Positions 9,162 to 18,280 are shown, counted from the first letter of the stretch. The stretch is 64,000 nucleotides of DNA from Spirochaetae bacterium HGW-Spirochaetae-1 (GCA_002839375.1 PGXY01000010.1:186001-250000), one strand, 5' to 3'. Notes: a model not told the origin generated them from the letters alone. Numbers and translations are program-made.

Positions 9162-10985
9162 ATGGCTAAACAAGTGAAGCTTAAAGAAAACACAATTCCT
9201 GCCATTGCTCAGCTACGGGCTGAAAAATATGGCGATCGCACATGCTGTCTGTATAAGAAAGATGGTATCTATACCGGCATCTCCTGGAGTGGGATGAACG
9301 ACATGGTGAGGGCTCTTGCAAATTATCTCCTTTCCATCGGTATTAAAAAAGGCGATAAAGTCGGATTGTTCTCTGAAAACCGCTATGAATGGTGGGTGGG
9401 AGATCTTGCTATTCTCAGTGTAGGTGCTATAAATGTACCTATTTATTCTACCAATTCCGCGGAAGAGGCGCTTTATATATTGGAAAATTCCGAATCCAAA
9501 GCGTGTCTGGTGTCCACCGAGGATCATCTTGCCCGGGTATTGAAGGTAAAGAAGAAGCTGAAAAAGCTGAAGAAGCTGGTTGTTTTCAACGAGACGAGCC
9601 AGAAAAAAACCGATGTGATAACATTTACCAAAGCACTCGAGGCCGGAAAGGCCTTTAAAAACAAGACCATGCTGGATAAACGTTTAGCCGATGTGAAGCC
9701 GAAAGACCTGGCCACGATTATGTATACATCAGGCACAACGGGAAATCCCAAGGGTGTTATGCTGACACATGATAATTTTGTATCGCAGGCGGAAAATATC
9801 TTCAGCGAGATGGCGGGGAAAATAACGGAGAACGATCTGTTTCTCTCATTTCTGCCTCTGTCGCATGTACTTGAAAGGACTACGGGATATTACGGCCCGC
9901 TTTATATCGGTGCCACTGTTGCCTTCGCGGAAAGCATCAACACGCTGCTGGATAATTTCAAGGAAGTGCGTCCCACGATTATTATAAGCGTACCCAGGAT
10001 TTACGAGAAACTTCATGCAGGTATTCTTTCACAGGTCTCCGACGCTCCCGGGCTGAAGAAAGCCATATTCAATTTCGCTTCAAAAACTGCACAGAAGAAT
10101 CTTCCCTATGCCTGCGCCAATAAGTCCCGATCAGGGCTTTTTGCCAAGCGTTTTAACCTGATGGATAAGCTGGTTTTTTCCAAGCTTAAAACCGCCCTGG
10201 GACTTGATAAACTCAGGTATGCCATTTCAGGCGGCGGACCGCTCAGCGTTTCAGACGCGGAATTTTTCATCGGGATGGGAATACAGATACTGGAGGGTTT
10301 CGGCCTTACCGAAACTTCACCCGTGACCCACTTCAACCGCCCCGGGAAAATTAAGCCGGGTACGGTGGGACATCCTATACCCCAGACCGAGGCAAAAATT
10401 TCCGATGACGGAGAACTCCTCCTGAAGGGTCGTCAGGTCATGGTGGGATATTATAAGAATCCCAAGGCCACTAAGGAAGCCTTTACCAAGGATAAATTCT
10501 TCAGGACCGGCGATGTGGGTGTAATTGATAATACGGGTCGGCTTGCCATTACGGGAAGGATCAAGGACATCATTGTTACGGCCGGCGGAAAGAACATCTC
10601 TCCCCAGAATATAGAGAATGAGCTGAAATCTTCTCGTTTTATCGAGCAGGTTGCTGTCATCGGAGACAGGAGGAAGTATCTTTCGGCACTCATCGTGCCC
10701 ACCTTTGATGAAATTAAAAAGTGGGCCAAGAAAAATGAGATAACCTTTGCCAGTAATGAGGACCTCATGAACAATGAGAAGGTCAATGAGCTTGTTGCGG
10801 GGGAAATCAATAAATTCACCAGTAAATTCTCACGTGTCGAGCAGATAAGAAAATTTAAACTTCTTGATGCGGAATGGACTCAGGATGGCGGAGAGCTGAC
10901 CCCCAGTCAGAAAGTAAAACGCCGGGTCGTGGAAAGCAAGTACGCAAAAGAGATTGAGGGCCTGTACCCGCCTGATATGGAATAG
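9162..10985 (+). CDS. Long-chain fatty-acid--CoA ligase (AMP-forming), copy 2
   Basis: Paralogue of the preceding gene, the same length (607 aa) and clearly similar along its whole length. Motifs: MYTSGTTGNPKGVMLTH, FGLTETSPVTHFN, GRIKDIIVTAGGKNISPQN and the C-terminal LTPSQKVKRRVV lysine. GGAGG precedes the ATG by 8 bases. It has its own promoter and a hairpin behind it. The two copies differ in the substrate-pocket half, so different chain lengths or different regulation are possible, but this cannot be read from sequence. A third homologue begins beyond the right edge of the window. Confidence 0.92.
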   Translation: MAKQVKLKENTIPAIAQLRAEKYGDRTCCLYKKDGIYTGISWSGMNDMVRALANYLLSIGIKKGDKVGLFSENRYEWWVGDLAILSVGAINVPIYSTNSAEEALYILENSESKACLVSTEDHLARVLKVKKKLKKLKKLVVFNETSQKKTDVITFTKALEAGKAFKNKTMLDKRLADVKPKDLATIMYTSGTTGNPKGVMLTHDNFVSQAENIFSEMAGKITENDLFLSFLPLSHVLERTTGYYGPLYIGATVAFAESINTLLDNFKEVRPTIIISVPRIYEKLHAGILSQVSDAPGLKKAIFNFASKTAQKNLPYACANKSRSGLFAKRFNLMDKLVFSKLKTALGLDKLRYAISGGGPLSVSDAEFFIGMGIQILEGFGLTETSPVTHFNRPGKIKPGTVGHPIPQTEAKISDDGELLLKGRQVMVGYYKNPKATKEAFTKDKFFRTGDVGVIDNTGRLAITGRIKDIIVTAGGKNISPQNIENELKSSRFIEQVAVIGDRRKYLSALIVPTFDEIKKWAKKNEITFASNEDLMNNEKVNELVAGEINKFTSKFSRVEQIRKFKLLDAEWTQDGGELTPSQKVKRRVVESKYAKEIEGLYPPDME

Positions 10986-10993
10986 ATGTTCGG

Positions 10994-11030
10994 ATTGCGG
11001 AGGGCGAAGAGATTCGCCCCCGCAATTTTA
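10994..11030. terminator. Bidirectional terminator between acyl-CoA synthetase 2 and adk
   Basis: Inverted repeat built around ATTGCGG..GGGCGAA and TTCGCCC..CCGCAAT with a short loop and TTTTAT; the two genes converge on it. Confidence 0.65.
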
Positions 11031-11032
11031 TA

Positions 11033-11668
11033 TCACGAAAATAATTTCATTATATCCTGGAAAACGGCCGCCGGTTCTTTTGCTCCATCTACCTCGCGAA
11101 GCAGTCCTTCCTTCTTGTAGAATTCTATCACGGGCATGGTTTGATTTCTATAAACAGAGAGACGGTTCTGAACGGTTTCCCTGTTATCGTCATCACGCAG
11201 GATAAGGGGGGCGCCGCAGCGGTCGCAGATATGGGGCTTTACCGGGGGATTGTACTCGACGTGAAAGATCTCACTACAGGCTGTACAGGTTCTGCGGCCC
11301 GTTATTCTTTTAATTATATCCTCATCGGGTACGGATATAAGGATTGCCGCATCGATGTTATGCCGTTCTTTCAGTTTTTCCGCCTGATACAGGGCCCGGG
11401 GGAAGCCGTCGAATAGAAACCCGGAAGGGCAGTTTTCTCCGAGATAATTCATTATTACTTCGGTAATGAGCTCCACAGGGCCGATTTCTCCACGATCCAT
11501 GAACTCCTTTATCTGTCTGCCAAAATCAGTACCACGCCGGACCTCGTCGCGGAGTATGTTGCCCGAGGATATATGGGGGATACTGAAGGTCTCCCGGATG
11601 CGCGAGGCCTGGGTCCCTTTACCGCAGCCGGGAGGGCCTATGAGTACGATTTTTTTACTGGAGTTCAA
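11033..11668 (-). CDS. adk: Adenylate kinase with zinc-type LID
   Basis: Converts ATP + AMP to 2 ADP in the cytoplasm. The P-loop LIGPPGCGKGTQ opens the protein, followed by the AMP site (SSGNILRDEV), the switch motif FLFDGFPRALYQAEKL and a long-type LID carrying four cysteines (CTAC...CDRC) that normally bind zinc. Start placed at TTG 11668 (MNSSKKIVLIG), giving 211 aa, the normal length; this overlaps the end of the upstream MORN gene by 14 bases. Reading from the first available ATG at 11758 would add 30 residues lying inside the neighbouring gene, which is unlikely. Confidence 0.92.
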   Translation of the reverse strand: MNSSKKIVLIGPPGCGKGTQASRIRETFSIPHISSGNILRDEVRRGTDFGRQIKEFMDRGEIGPVELITEVIMNYLGENCPSGFLFDGFPRALYQAEKLKERHNIDAAILISVPDEDIIKRITGRRTCTACSEIFHVEYNPPVKPHICDRCGAPLILRDDDNRETVQNRLSVYRNQTMPVIEFYKKEGLLREVDGAKEPAAVFQDIMKLFS

Positions 11669-12347
11669 TGGCTTTTCCCTTTTCGTCAAAGTAGGTCCAT
11701 GTCCCGGTTTTTTGATCATCACGGTATGTTCCCCGCGACTGAATGACACCCGATTCATTAAACAGGGTCCAGTTGCCCGACTTGAAACCCTTCTCGTAGT
11801 TGCCGATGGCCTTTTTCATGCCATTGGGATAGTACTGGTTTGACTGGCCATGTTTTTCATCATTGATATACCAGCAGATTTCCATGGGCTTCCCGTCTTC
11901 ATAGTACTCCTGGAATTTGCCGTTTTTTACTCCATTCCGGTACCAGACTTCCTTGTGGACCATGCCTGATTCATAAAAAGTTAGGCGGGAACCGTGCAGT
12001 GTATCATTGACATATGTTTCCCGAATCTGCTTATTGCCGTTTTTAAAGTAGGATATCCATATCCCGTTTTTTTTACCATATATGAAGGTGCCTTCATACA
12101 TGATTTTTTTCCCTTCAGTGCCTTCATGGAAATAGGTCCATTTTCCGTGTCTCTGACCGTTTTTAATTGTGCCTGTCGCTTTCAATGAGCCGTCGGACCA
12201 GTGTAGTTCCGCTGTCCCGTTCATGATGGTAATATCATCGGCGCCCGATGTATCAATGATCCGGTCCTCCAGTGCGGATTGTGACGATGCACAGTGAACC
12301 TGCGCCACGAGCAGGAGTGTGAGAATAAAAATGCTGTGTTTTTTCAT
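11655..12347 (-). CDS. Exported MORN/YwqK-type repeat protein
   Basis: Begins with a signal peptide (MKKHSIFILTLLLVAQVHC) in which V-H-C could serve as a relaxed spirochaetal lipobox. The rest consists of about seven MORN-like repeats of 21-24 residues of the type G-x-W-x-x-Y-x-x-x-G-x-x-x-x-x-G-x-Y (for example GTWTYFDEKGKAIEL at the end). Such repeats occur in YwqK-family proteins and in many spirochaete surface proteins; YwqK relatives are annotated as toxin-antitoxin antitoxins, but nothing here supports that. GAGG lies about 10 bases before the ATG. It overlaps adk by 14 bases, so the two are probably co-transcribed. Confidence 0.8.
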   Translation of the reverse strand: MKKHSIFILTLLLVAQVHCASSQSALEDRIIDTSGADDITIMNGTAELHWSDGSLKATGTIKNGQRHGKWTYFHEGTEGKKIMYEGTFIYGKKNGIWISYFKNGNKQIRETYVNDTLHGSRLTFYESGMVHKEVWYRNGVKNGKFQEYYEDGKPMEICWYINDEKHGQSNQYYPNGMKKAIGNYEKGFKSGNWTLFNESGVIQSRGTYRDDQKTGTWTYFDEKGKAIELQ

Positions 12348-12616
12348 GCAAATAAACCTCTTTTTTTATGTCCGATATATGATTTTTAATTCTCCCTGCG
12401 GCCTTTTCATCTTCAGGCCCCCGGGATTTTATCCGAAAATAGTAGTAGTATGAAAGTGAGTCAAATATTTTTTTTATCAATTTGATTATTAAGGATAGTT
12501 TGTTTTTTATAGTTGTTTTAAGTTATTTGGTCGGGATATTTGGCCTGAAAACAGGCAGAAGTGCTTCCCGATACTGACTTGATCAGCACAGACTAATAAT
12601 ACAGAGGTAACCCCAT

Positions 12617-13411
12617 ATGATGAGATCTTTGTGGACAGCAGCATCGGGAATGGTGGGACAACAGTTTAATATCGATACCATTTCCAATAACCTTTCCAAT
12701 GTCAATACTACGGGATTCAAAAAGCAGAGGGCTGAATTCGAAGATCTCCTGTACCACACGATCCTCATGGCCGGTACGCCTGCAACGGAAGTAACAGAGG
12801 TCCCCACGGGAATTCAGGTAGGACACGGTGTCAAGGTGGCAGCGACTCAGAAAATGTTCGAGCAGGGAAGCCTTCAGTCCACGGAAAATAAGCTGGACCT
12901 TGCCATGGAAGGAGAAGGATTCTTTAAAATACAGCTTTATGATGGTTCCATGGCTTATACGAGAGACGGGGCCTTCAAGATAGATTCTAACCGGCAGGTT
13001 GTTACCGCCAATGGATATCTGCTGGAGCCGCCGCTGGTTCTTCCGGAAAATTTTATTATGAACACTCTTTCGATAAGCCAGGACGGCCGCGTTACCGTGA
13101 AGTTGGTAGGAGAAGAAGATTCCGTTGAGGTGGGCCAGATGGAAGTCTACCGCTTTGTCAACCCGGCAGGTTTGAGCAGCATCGGTGGAAATCTGTACAA
13201 GACGACTCCAGCCTCGGGTGAGGAAATTGCCGGACAGCCGGGAATGGACGGACTGGCCAAGGTACACCAGGGTTTTCTTGAGATGTCCAATGTGAAGGTC
13301 GTTGAAGAGATGGTCAATATGATCGTGGCACAGAGGGCTTATGAAGTGAATTCTAAGGCAATCCAGGCTTCCGATTCCATGCTGGGAACGGCCATAGGCC
13401 TGAAGCGATAA
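12617..13411 (+). CDS. flgG: Flagellar distal rod protein FlgG
   Basis: Forms the distal rod of the flagellar basal body. The N-terminal rod signature is clear (LWTAASGMVGQQFNIDTISN followed by NLSNVNTTGFKK) as is the C-terminal heptad region ending in MVAQRAYEVNSKAIQASDSM. Length 264 is normal for FlgG. AGAGG stands about 10 bases before the first ATG; a second in-frame ATG follows directly. First gene of a tight operon flgG-flgA-flgH-flgI-flgJ; its TAA overlaps the ATG of flgA by one base. Confidence 0.97.
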   Translation: MMRSLWTAASGMVGQQFNIDTISNNLSNVNTTGFKKQRAEFEDLLYHTILMAGTPATEVTEVPTGIQVGHGVKVAATQKMFEQGSLQSTENKLDLAMEGEGFFKIQLYDGSMAYTRDGAFKIDSNRQVVTANGYLLEPPLVLPENFIMNTLSISQDGRVTVKLVGEEDSVEVGQMEVYRFVNPAGLSSIGGNLYKTTPASGEEIAGQPGMDGLAKVHQGFLEMSNVKVVEEMVNMIVAQRAYEVNSKAIQASDSMLGTAIGLKR

Positions 13412-13935
13412 TGAGATTTTTGGGCCGGGGCATTATTGCATTTTTTATGCTGTTCTGCGCTGTTGGCGCTGATGCCGCGGTTAAGATATATCTTTTTTCA
13501 CGGGCCGATATCATCGGTGAGAAAATAAGCGTGGCGGATATAGGCACTGTGGAGGCCAGGGATGGTCTCAGGCAAAGCATAGAGGCCCTGGAGATCGGAC
13601 CCTCCTTAATGAAAAATGGATTAATCGGTAAGGATGAAGTAGCCCGCCTGGTCGAGACCATGGTTGGCGAAAAACCCGTGATCTTCGGCAGTGCTGTCAG
13701 GGTGTTTCAAAGTCATGACAAGGAACCGTCTGCTGAAACAGAAGAAGAAAGTGAAGAGCTGATTCAGAAAGGAGCACCTGTACGGGTGTTTTATTCATTA
13801 AAAGGGATCAGTATAGAGACGGGCGGTATCGCCATGGAAAAGGGAAAGGCCGGAGAGATAATCCAGGTAAAAGTGAAAGGCAGGGCAATGTCGGCCAGGA
13901 TTATTGACCGATACACGGTCAGGAAAGAACTATGA
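13411..13935 (+). CDS. flgA: Flagellar P-ring assembly chaperone FlgA
   Basis: FlgA is a periplasmic chaperone for P-ring formation. An N-terminal signal peptide (GIIAFFMLFCAVGADA) is followed by a divergent first domain and then the typical C-terminal SAF-like domain with KGAPVRVFYSLKGISIETGG, AMEKGKAGEIIQVK and a basic end. At 174 aa it is on the short side for the family. It overlaps flgG by 1 base and flgH by 4 (ATGA), indicating translational coupling. Position between flgG and flgH fits the spirochaete gene order. Confidence 0.85.
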   Translation: MRFLGRGIIAFFMLFCAVGADAAVKIYLFSRADIIGEKISVADIGTVEARDGLRQSIEALEIGPSLMKNGLIGKDEVARLVETMVGEKPVIFGSAVRVFQSHDKEPSAETEEESEELIQKGAPVRVFYSLKGISIETGGIAMEKGKAGEIIQVKVKGRAMSARIIDRYTVRKEL

Positions 13936-14561
13936 AAAGCAAAATCATATTCATCATGGCATGCATCATATCCTTTTCAAGCCTCCAGGGGAAAACGATC
14001 TGGGTGAATAAAAATAATTTTGCCTCAGCGGGAAATCTAAACGTGGGTGATATCATTGTCGTCAATGTCCTGGATATTTCGGCCATGCAGTTCACTATAA
14101 ATCTGAAGAACACCGTAACGTCATCGCTTACGTCAAGTCCTGATCTCACCATCACGGGTTTCCTGCCCAAGGTGAACGGCACCAAGGCCATGAAGAGCGA
14201 TGATACGACACAGTTCGGCGAAAAGGGCAAATTTAATTTTACCATTGCGGCACAGCTTCAGAACAGAACGCCCGACGGTAAATTTACCCTGGGGGGTACG
14301 AGGGTGTACGCAATTAATGGAGCTGCCAGCACTGTAACAGTCACGGGCCTCGTTGATCCCGTCCTGGTGAAGGGAAGAAACGTCGATTCCGATAAAGTGG
14401 CAAATTTTAGAATAGAGATCCGCAGCACCCGCGAGGGATTGAGGCTCCAGCGCCCTGCTCTGAAAGAAGGAGAGAATGCCCAGGTGTCGCTGACGGAAGC
14501 GGAAAAGCAGCGGCTTATAATTGATTATCTTGAAAAAATGATAAACGAGCTGACACGATAA
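13932..14561 (+). CDS. flgH: Flagellar L-ring protein FlgH
   Basis: Recognised by the L-ring core LNVGDIIVVNVLDISAMQ, the TSS/T-rich middle, GKFTLGGTRVYAINGAAST and VTGLVDPVLVKGRNVDSDKV, which match FlgH family blocks. A signal peptide is present. Most FlgH are lipoproteins; here the only early Cys is residue 11 after I-M-A, very close to the N-terminus, and a standard signal-peptidase site after SSLQG looks equally good. Overlaps flgA by 4 bases and abuts flgI. In spirochaetes flagella stay in the periplasm, so an outer-membrane L ring has a different setting from that in enterics. Confidence 0.85.
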   Translation: MKSKIIFIMACIISFSSLQGKTIWVNKNNFASAGNLNVGDIIVVNVLDISAMQFTINLKNTVTSSLTSSPDLTITGFLPKVNGTKAMKSDDTTQFGEKGKFNFTIAAQLQNRTPDGKFTLGGTRVYAINGAASTVTVTGLVDPVLVKGRNVDSDKVANFRIEIRSTREGLRLQRPALKEGENAQVSLTEAEKQRLIIDYLEKMINELTR

Positions 14562-15566
14562 ATGAAAAGAAATATCATACATATGCTACTCGCTGTTGCG
14601 GTTGTTTTCCCGGTCTCGTCGGCGCTAATGGCTGAGGTGACGGTAAAGCTCCGTGACATCGTGACCATCGATGGGTTGAAGGAAAACCAGATCTATGGCT
14701 ACGGCCTTGTAGTGGGACTCCCGGGAACCGGTGATTCCAAGACATCCCTGTCGAAATCATCACTGAAAAATTTTCTGAAAGGCCTGGGACTTGAAAGTGA
14801 TGATACGAAAACCAGGAACGTGGCAGCCGTGCTTCTCACGGCCAAACTTCCTCCCTTTGTGAGAATCGGCGACCGAATCGATATAACCGTGTCATCAATC
14901 GGAGACGCCAAATCCCTGGAAGGGGGAATCCTCGTTCAATCATCGCTGCTCGGCGCCGATGGGAACACCTATGCTGCTGCGCAGGGAAGGCTGGAATTCC
15001 CGCGGAAGACTGGAAAGGAAAAGGTCGTGAAGACTGTTGCAATACTGACCCGAGGCGCTGTCATCGAGCGGGACCTCTCGCCGGAAATTATCACTGACAA
15101 TAAAATATTCCTGGTTCTCCACGACTTCGACTATGGTCAGGCAGACCGGATCATAAAGGTTATAAAGAAAAAATATCCGGCATCGGCACCCGAGATGACT
15201 GCCGACGGAAAGATCAAACTGCAGATTATCGAGAAGATTCCATTGCCGGAATTCATCGGCACCATCGAGAATATGGAAGTGGCGCCCAGTGACCGGCCCC
15301 GTGTCGTGATAAATGAAAAAGACGGGACTATCGTGGCCGGCGGCAATATCAGGATATCCGAGGCATTCGTGAGCCGTGAAGGCCTGGTCGTGGAGATAGA
15401 AGATTCCGAAAAAAAAGGAGCGGCGGCAGAAATCAAGGAAGCAACAACGGTGAAGGACCTGGTTGATTCATTGAATGCCATGGGCGCTTCAAACGGCGAT
15501 ATTATAGCGATACTGAAGGCGCTGAAGGACGCCGGTTCTCTTCACGCGGAACTCATAATCAAGTAG
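14562..15566 (+). CDS. flgI: Flagellar P-ring protein FlgI
   Basis: P-ring component of the flagellar basal body. After a signal peptide ending near ALMA comes the unmistakable FlgI start VKLRDIVTIDGLKENQIYGY and GLVVGLPGTGDS, then KTRNVAAVLLTAKLPPF, RIDITVSSIGDAKSLEGG and the C-terminal VKDLVDSLNAMGASNGDIIA with ILKALKDAGSLHAEL. The 334 aa are slightly shorter than the usual 360-370. Start ATG directly follows the flgH stop; the Shine-Dalgarno must lie inside flgH. Ends 10 bases before flgJ. Confidence 0.97.
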   Translation: MKRNIIHMLLAVAVVFPVSSALMAEVTVKLRDIVTIDGLKENQIYGYGLVVGLPGTGDSKTSLSKSSLKNFLKGLGLESDDTKTRNVAAVLLTAKLPPFVRIGDRIDITVSSIGDAKSLEGGILVQSSLLGADGNTYAAAQGRLEFPRKTGKEKVVKTVAILTRGAVIERDLSPEIITDNKIFLVLHDFDYGQADRIIKVIKKKYPASAPEMTADGKIKLQIIEKIPLPEFIGTIENMEVAPSDRPRVVINEKDGTIVAGGNIRISEAFVSREGLVVEIEDSEKKGAAAEIKEATTVKDLVDSLNAMGASNGDIIAILKALKDAGSLHAELIIK

Positions 15567-15576
15567 GAGCAGAGCA

Positions 15577-15972
15577 ATGATCGACACCACCATGCTGCAG
15601 AACCAGATACTCGACAGTGCCCGGGGAAATAGAGACGCCGCTTTTAAAGAAAAGGCCGAGAGGGCCGCGGGCAAGAAGGATTTTCAGGAAACGCTGCGTG
15701 AGACCGTTGAGCTTCAGAAAAGTGATGCCGGCGGGAAAAAGGTCGTCGATAAAAAACTCATGGATGTCTGCGTGGAAATGGAGTCTCTCTTTGTCGCGAA
15801 GATGATGAAGGAAATGCGCAGCACGGTTCATAAGACGGGCTGGATCCATGGCGGTTTTGCCGAAGATATTTTCGAGGATATGCTTTATGATAAATACTCC
15901 CTTGAAATGTCGAAAAACGCAAACCTGGGCCTGGCTACCATGCTGTATAAGGAAATGAGTTCCAAGATATAG
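15577..15972 (+). CDS. flgJ: FlgJ-type rod-binding protein without muramidase domain
   Basis: The 131 residues correspond only to the N-terminal rod-binding domain of FlgJ: MESLFVAKMMKEMRSTVHKT, GFAEDIFEDMLYDKYSLEMS and LGLATMLYKEMS. The C-terminal peptidoglycan hydrolase domain of enteric FlgJ is absent, as in other spirochaetes and many non-gamma bacteria, so a separate enzyme would have to open the cell wall for rod growth. GGAG lies 8 bases before the ATG. Last gene of the flg operon; non-coding repeat sequence follows. Confidence 0.9.
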   Translation: MIDTTMLQNQILDSARGNRDAAFKEKAERAAGKKDFQETLRETVELQKSDAGGKKVVDKKLMDVCVEMESLFVAKMMKEMRSTVHKTGWIHGGFAEDIFEDMLYDKYSLEMSKNANLGLATMLYKEMSSKI

Positions 15973-16019
15973 TCGGCAAAATAAGCATAATTACCCCTTA
16001 TCCCCCTAAATCCCCCTGA

Positions 16020-16112
16020 GGGGGACTTGAAAGAAAAATAGAAAATTATAAACCCCTCCCAGGGGTGGCAACAGTTCTTTTATGCAATCCTAAGGTATCG
16101 ATGCCGGGGTCT
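16020..16112. repeat. Dispersed non-coding repeat, copy 1
   Basis: Starts with a CCCCCTGAGGGGGACTT hairpin-like stretch and continues AAACCCCTCCCAGGGGTGGC to ATGCCGGGGTCTC. A related copy lies at 39738-39836 (GGGGGACTTTC ... AAACCCCTCGCAGGGGTGGC ... CGCCGGGGTATTC). The conserved blocks alternate with variable spacers. The rest of the gap to 16359 shows no gene. Confidence 0.6.
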
Positions 16113-16359
16113 CATCTTCCCTCTATTTCTGGTATCTTCTTCTGTTAATGTATTATTACTTCCATCTTTACGTCCGGGGCATCTTTTTCTGAAGAAGAAT
16201 TAATAGTCTCGTTGATAGAGTTTTGCATAAAATTGTATGGACATCTTTATTCTCCTGCAGTATAATAATCAGTTGTGAAAATTGTATGAAAAATGAACTC
16301 AATCTGACCCGGGATGTAAACCTTTCAATAAGGGAAGGAATCAAAACAGGAGGCATGTT

Positions 16360-16704
16360 ATGACACGGTTTGTATTAATTCTTTCTATGGTATTTATACT
16401 TTTAGGTGCGGCGGGATCATTGCTCTTTTCCGGTGAAGATAAGGAAACGGACGGCCTCGTAAAAAAATGCAGAACTGAATGCACGGCGATACCGGGCAAT
16501 GACTGCGGCGTCGTGGACAAGGCTGCGGCGGAGTATGTAACGGCGCGGCGGACCTATCATACCGTGGGAGATGAGCGGGGATATTACCATCCAACGGGTT
16601 CCTACTGGTACCAGGAACTGCTTAACCTGTCCCTGGTTGTGGAGCAGAAAAAACGTGTTCTGAAACCGCTTTGTCCCAAAACCATGTTAAAGGAACAGGA
16701 TTGA
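16360..16704 (+). CDS. Small exported or membrane-anchored hypothetical protein
   Basis: 114 residues. AGGAGG precedes the ATG by 7 bases, an excellent ribosome site. The first 24 residues form a hydrophobic signal or anchor (FVLILSMVFILLGAAGSLLF). The exported part has five Cys after the helix (CRTEC, NDC, C in PLCP), many aromatic residues around GYYHPTGSYWYQEL and ends charged; disulfides are plausible. No family recognised. The next gene follows 61 bases later in the same direction. Confidence 0.7.
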   Translation: MTRFVLILSMVFILLGAAGSLLFSGEDKETDGLVKKCRTECTAIPGNDCGVVDKAAAEYVTARRTYHTVGDERGYYHPTGSYWYQELLNLSLVVEQKKRVLKPLCPKTMLKEQD

Positions 16705-16765
16705 TAAACGGGGAATACAGCGGCGCGCGTGATTGTTCAGTATAGATGCCGGCAAAAGAAGAGCG

Positions 16766-17626
16766 ATGATCGAGAAGCTGCTGAGTGAAGATATTCTGTA
16801 TCCCGTTCAAGATCCCGGCGTACTGGAGCGGGGTTCGGTAATACGCAGGGTTTCCGGTGTCAAGGATCAGCAGGGCTGTTTCATGAACCGCGATGACGGC
16901 GGTGATCTCATCGTGGTGAATGTCGTAGATTGTGCGGGCTGCTCCTTCCTCGCTACTGCCGGCATCATGCGGCTGAGAAATGACGAACAGCTATACTGCT
17001 ACCGAGGGACCTTCGGCAAAGACAGGGATTCGCAGCGGGCCATGGAAATCATATCAAACTGGCCGCTGTACAGGAAGAATACCGATATCCAGAACGCCAT
17101 TGACTATTTTGTACGCACGGCCTATGCCCCGGCCCATATACTGCATCTGGAAAAGACAGACCAGCTTCAGAATCTTTTTATTCCTCTCCAGCAGAAGTTC
17201 AGGATAGGGCGCTTTAAAGTGGAGGTCAACTGGGATAAGGAGCGCAAGGAGACTTTCAGAAAAATACTGGATGATCTGAAGGTGGGAGACCATGTAACCT
17301 ATGTGGCCATGATTCCTCCCACGAAGGGACACAATCCTCTTTTTTATTCCATCGGCACCAAGCCCCACGAGGAAACTGTCATGAGCCTTCGCGGCGAACC
17401 CTTCAATTTTGTCCCGACGCATGGCGGGCATATCAAGGCCCTGAGGCCCGAAGGCGGCACGAAACAGTTCCTCGTGGATGCCGGGTCTTCGTATCTCGGG
17501 AAGGGGCTGAAAACGTTATATGATACGGCACGGGAGGTGACTGACGGTTTGAGGCGCGTCTACGGGAAGTACAATTTTATTCCCGTCGAGGGGCGCGGGG
17601 CCTTTGGCACGGAACAGAGTTATTGA
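16766..17626 (+). CDS. Hypothetical cytoplasmic protein, 286 aa
   Basis: Start set at ATG 16766 (MIEKLLSEDILYPV), preceded by AAGAAGAG; an in-frame TTG at 16733 would add 11 residues without a ribosome site. No signal or membrane segment. A short Cys pair occurs in VVDCAGCSF. There are regions rich in aromatic and charged residues and a Gly-rich end (VEGRGAFGTEQ). I do not recognise a family. It sits between a small exported protein and the CheD-like gene in the same direction; whether it belongs to chemotaxis is unknown. Confidence 0.7.
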   Translation: MIEKLLSEDILYPVQDPGVLERGSVIRRVSGVKDQQGCFMNRDDGGDLIVVNVVDCAGCSFLATAGIMRLRNDEQLYCYRGTFGKDRDSQRAMEIISNWPLYRKNTDIQNAIDYFVRTAYAPAHILHLEKTDQLQNLFIPLQQKFRIGRFKVEVNWDKERKETFRKILDDLKVGDHVTYVAMIPPTKGHNPLFYSIGTKPHEETVMSLRGEPFNFVPTHGGHIKALRPEGGTKQFLVDAGSSYLGKGLKTLYDTAREVTDGLRRVYGKYNFIPVEGRGAFGTEQSY

Positions 17627-17713
17627 ACCGGGGCTGTTTTTATATTGACAGGGTATCGGTATGGGCATATAAAAGATTTGAAAAACTGAAACGGAAACAG
17701 GCGCTCAAATATC

Positions 17714-18280
17714 ATGCAGAAAGAAAAAGATAAAGATACGCCGAAAGAAGGGGAAAACCTGGTCGGCGTTTTTGATGCCGAGGCGTCGAAGAAAAAGATC
17801 AAAACCGTCAAGATGGAAGAAACCGTCATCGCCGACGACAGCCATATCATCAATCTCATTCTCGGTCCCTGCGTGTCCGTGATATTCGCGGGCCAGGATA
17901 AAAGCGGGAAGGTCTGGTTCGGCATAAACCATATGATCAGGTCCCGCAATGAAAAGGTCGATGTAGCCCTCAAGGAAGTATCGGCTCTGCGCACGGGCCT
18001 CCAGGAAAAGGGCTGCACGCATATCGCCTGCCTGGGACTGTTCGGCGGCAGCTACCGGCAGGAGAGCGTGGTAAAACCCGTTGCCCGCAAAAACGTGGAG
18101 ACCATTCTCGAGGCCCTGAGTCTTTTTGATTTTTCCATAGAGATATTCGAGACAGGCATTGCCCAGAACATATCGGCGCTGAAATCCATGGCGAGGAAGA
18201 GTTTTCTCATCCGGCGCGTGAATGTTGAAAAAAAGGGCGCTGATATTACGGAAATTCCGCTTTCGAAGGTGTTTAAATAG
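17714..18280 (+). CDS. cheD: Divergent CheD-like chemoreceptor deamidase
   Basis: CheD deamidates or demethylates chemoreceptor glutamines and interacts with CheC in some bacteria. The core LGPCVSV gives the expected catalytic Cys, followed about 20 residues later by GINHMI with the catalytic His (consensus LGSCVAV ... GGMNHF). The later block LGLFGGSYRQ, then VARKNVETILEALSLF, fits the family, as does the closing SFLIRRVNV. A charged extension of about 40 residues precedes the core. No cheA, cheW, cheY or receptor gene is adjacent, so it is an orphan here. The catalytic dyad supports an active enzyme; overall identity to CheD is modest. Confidence 0.65.
   Translation: MQKEKDKDTPKEGENLVGVFDAEASKKKIKTVKMEETVIADDSHIINLILGPCVSVIFAGQDKSGKVWFGINHMIRSRNEKVDVALKEVSALRTGLQEKGCTHIACLGLFGGSYRQESVVKPVARKNVETILEALSLFDFSIEIFETGIAQNISALKSMARKSFLIRRVNVEKKGADITEIPLSKVFK

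Noticed and set aside
12253-12480. 75-aa minus-strand frame upstream of the MORN gene
   Set aside because: Overlaps the MORN start region in another frame and has no ribosome site.
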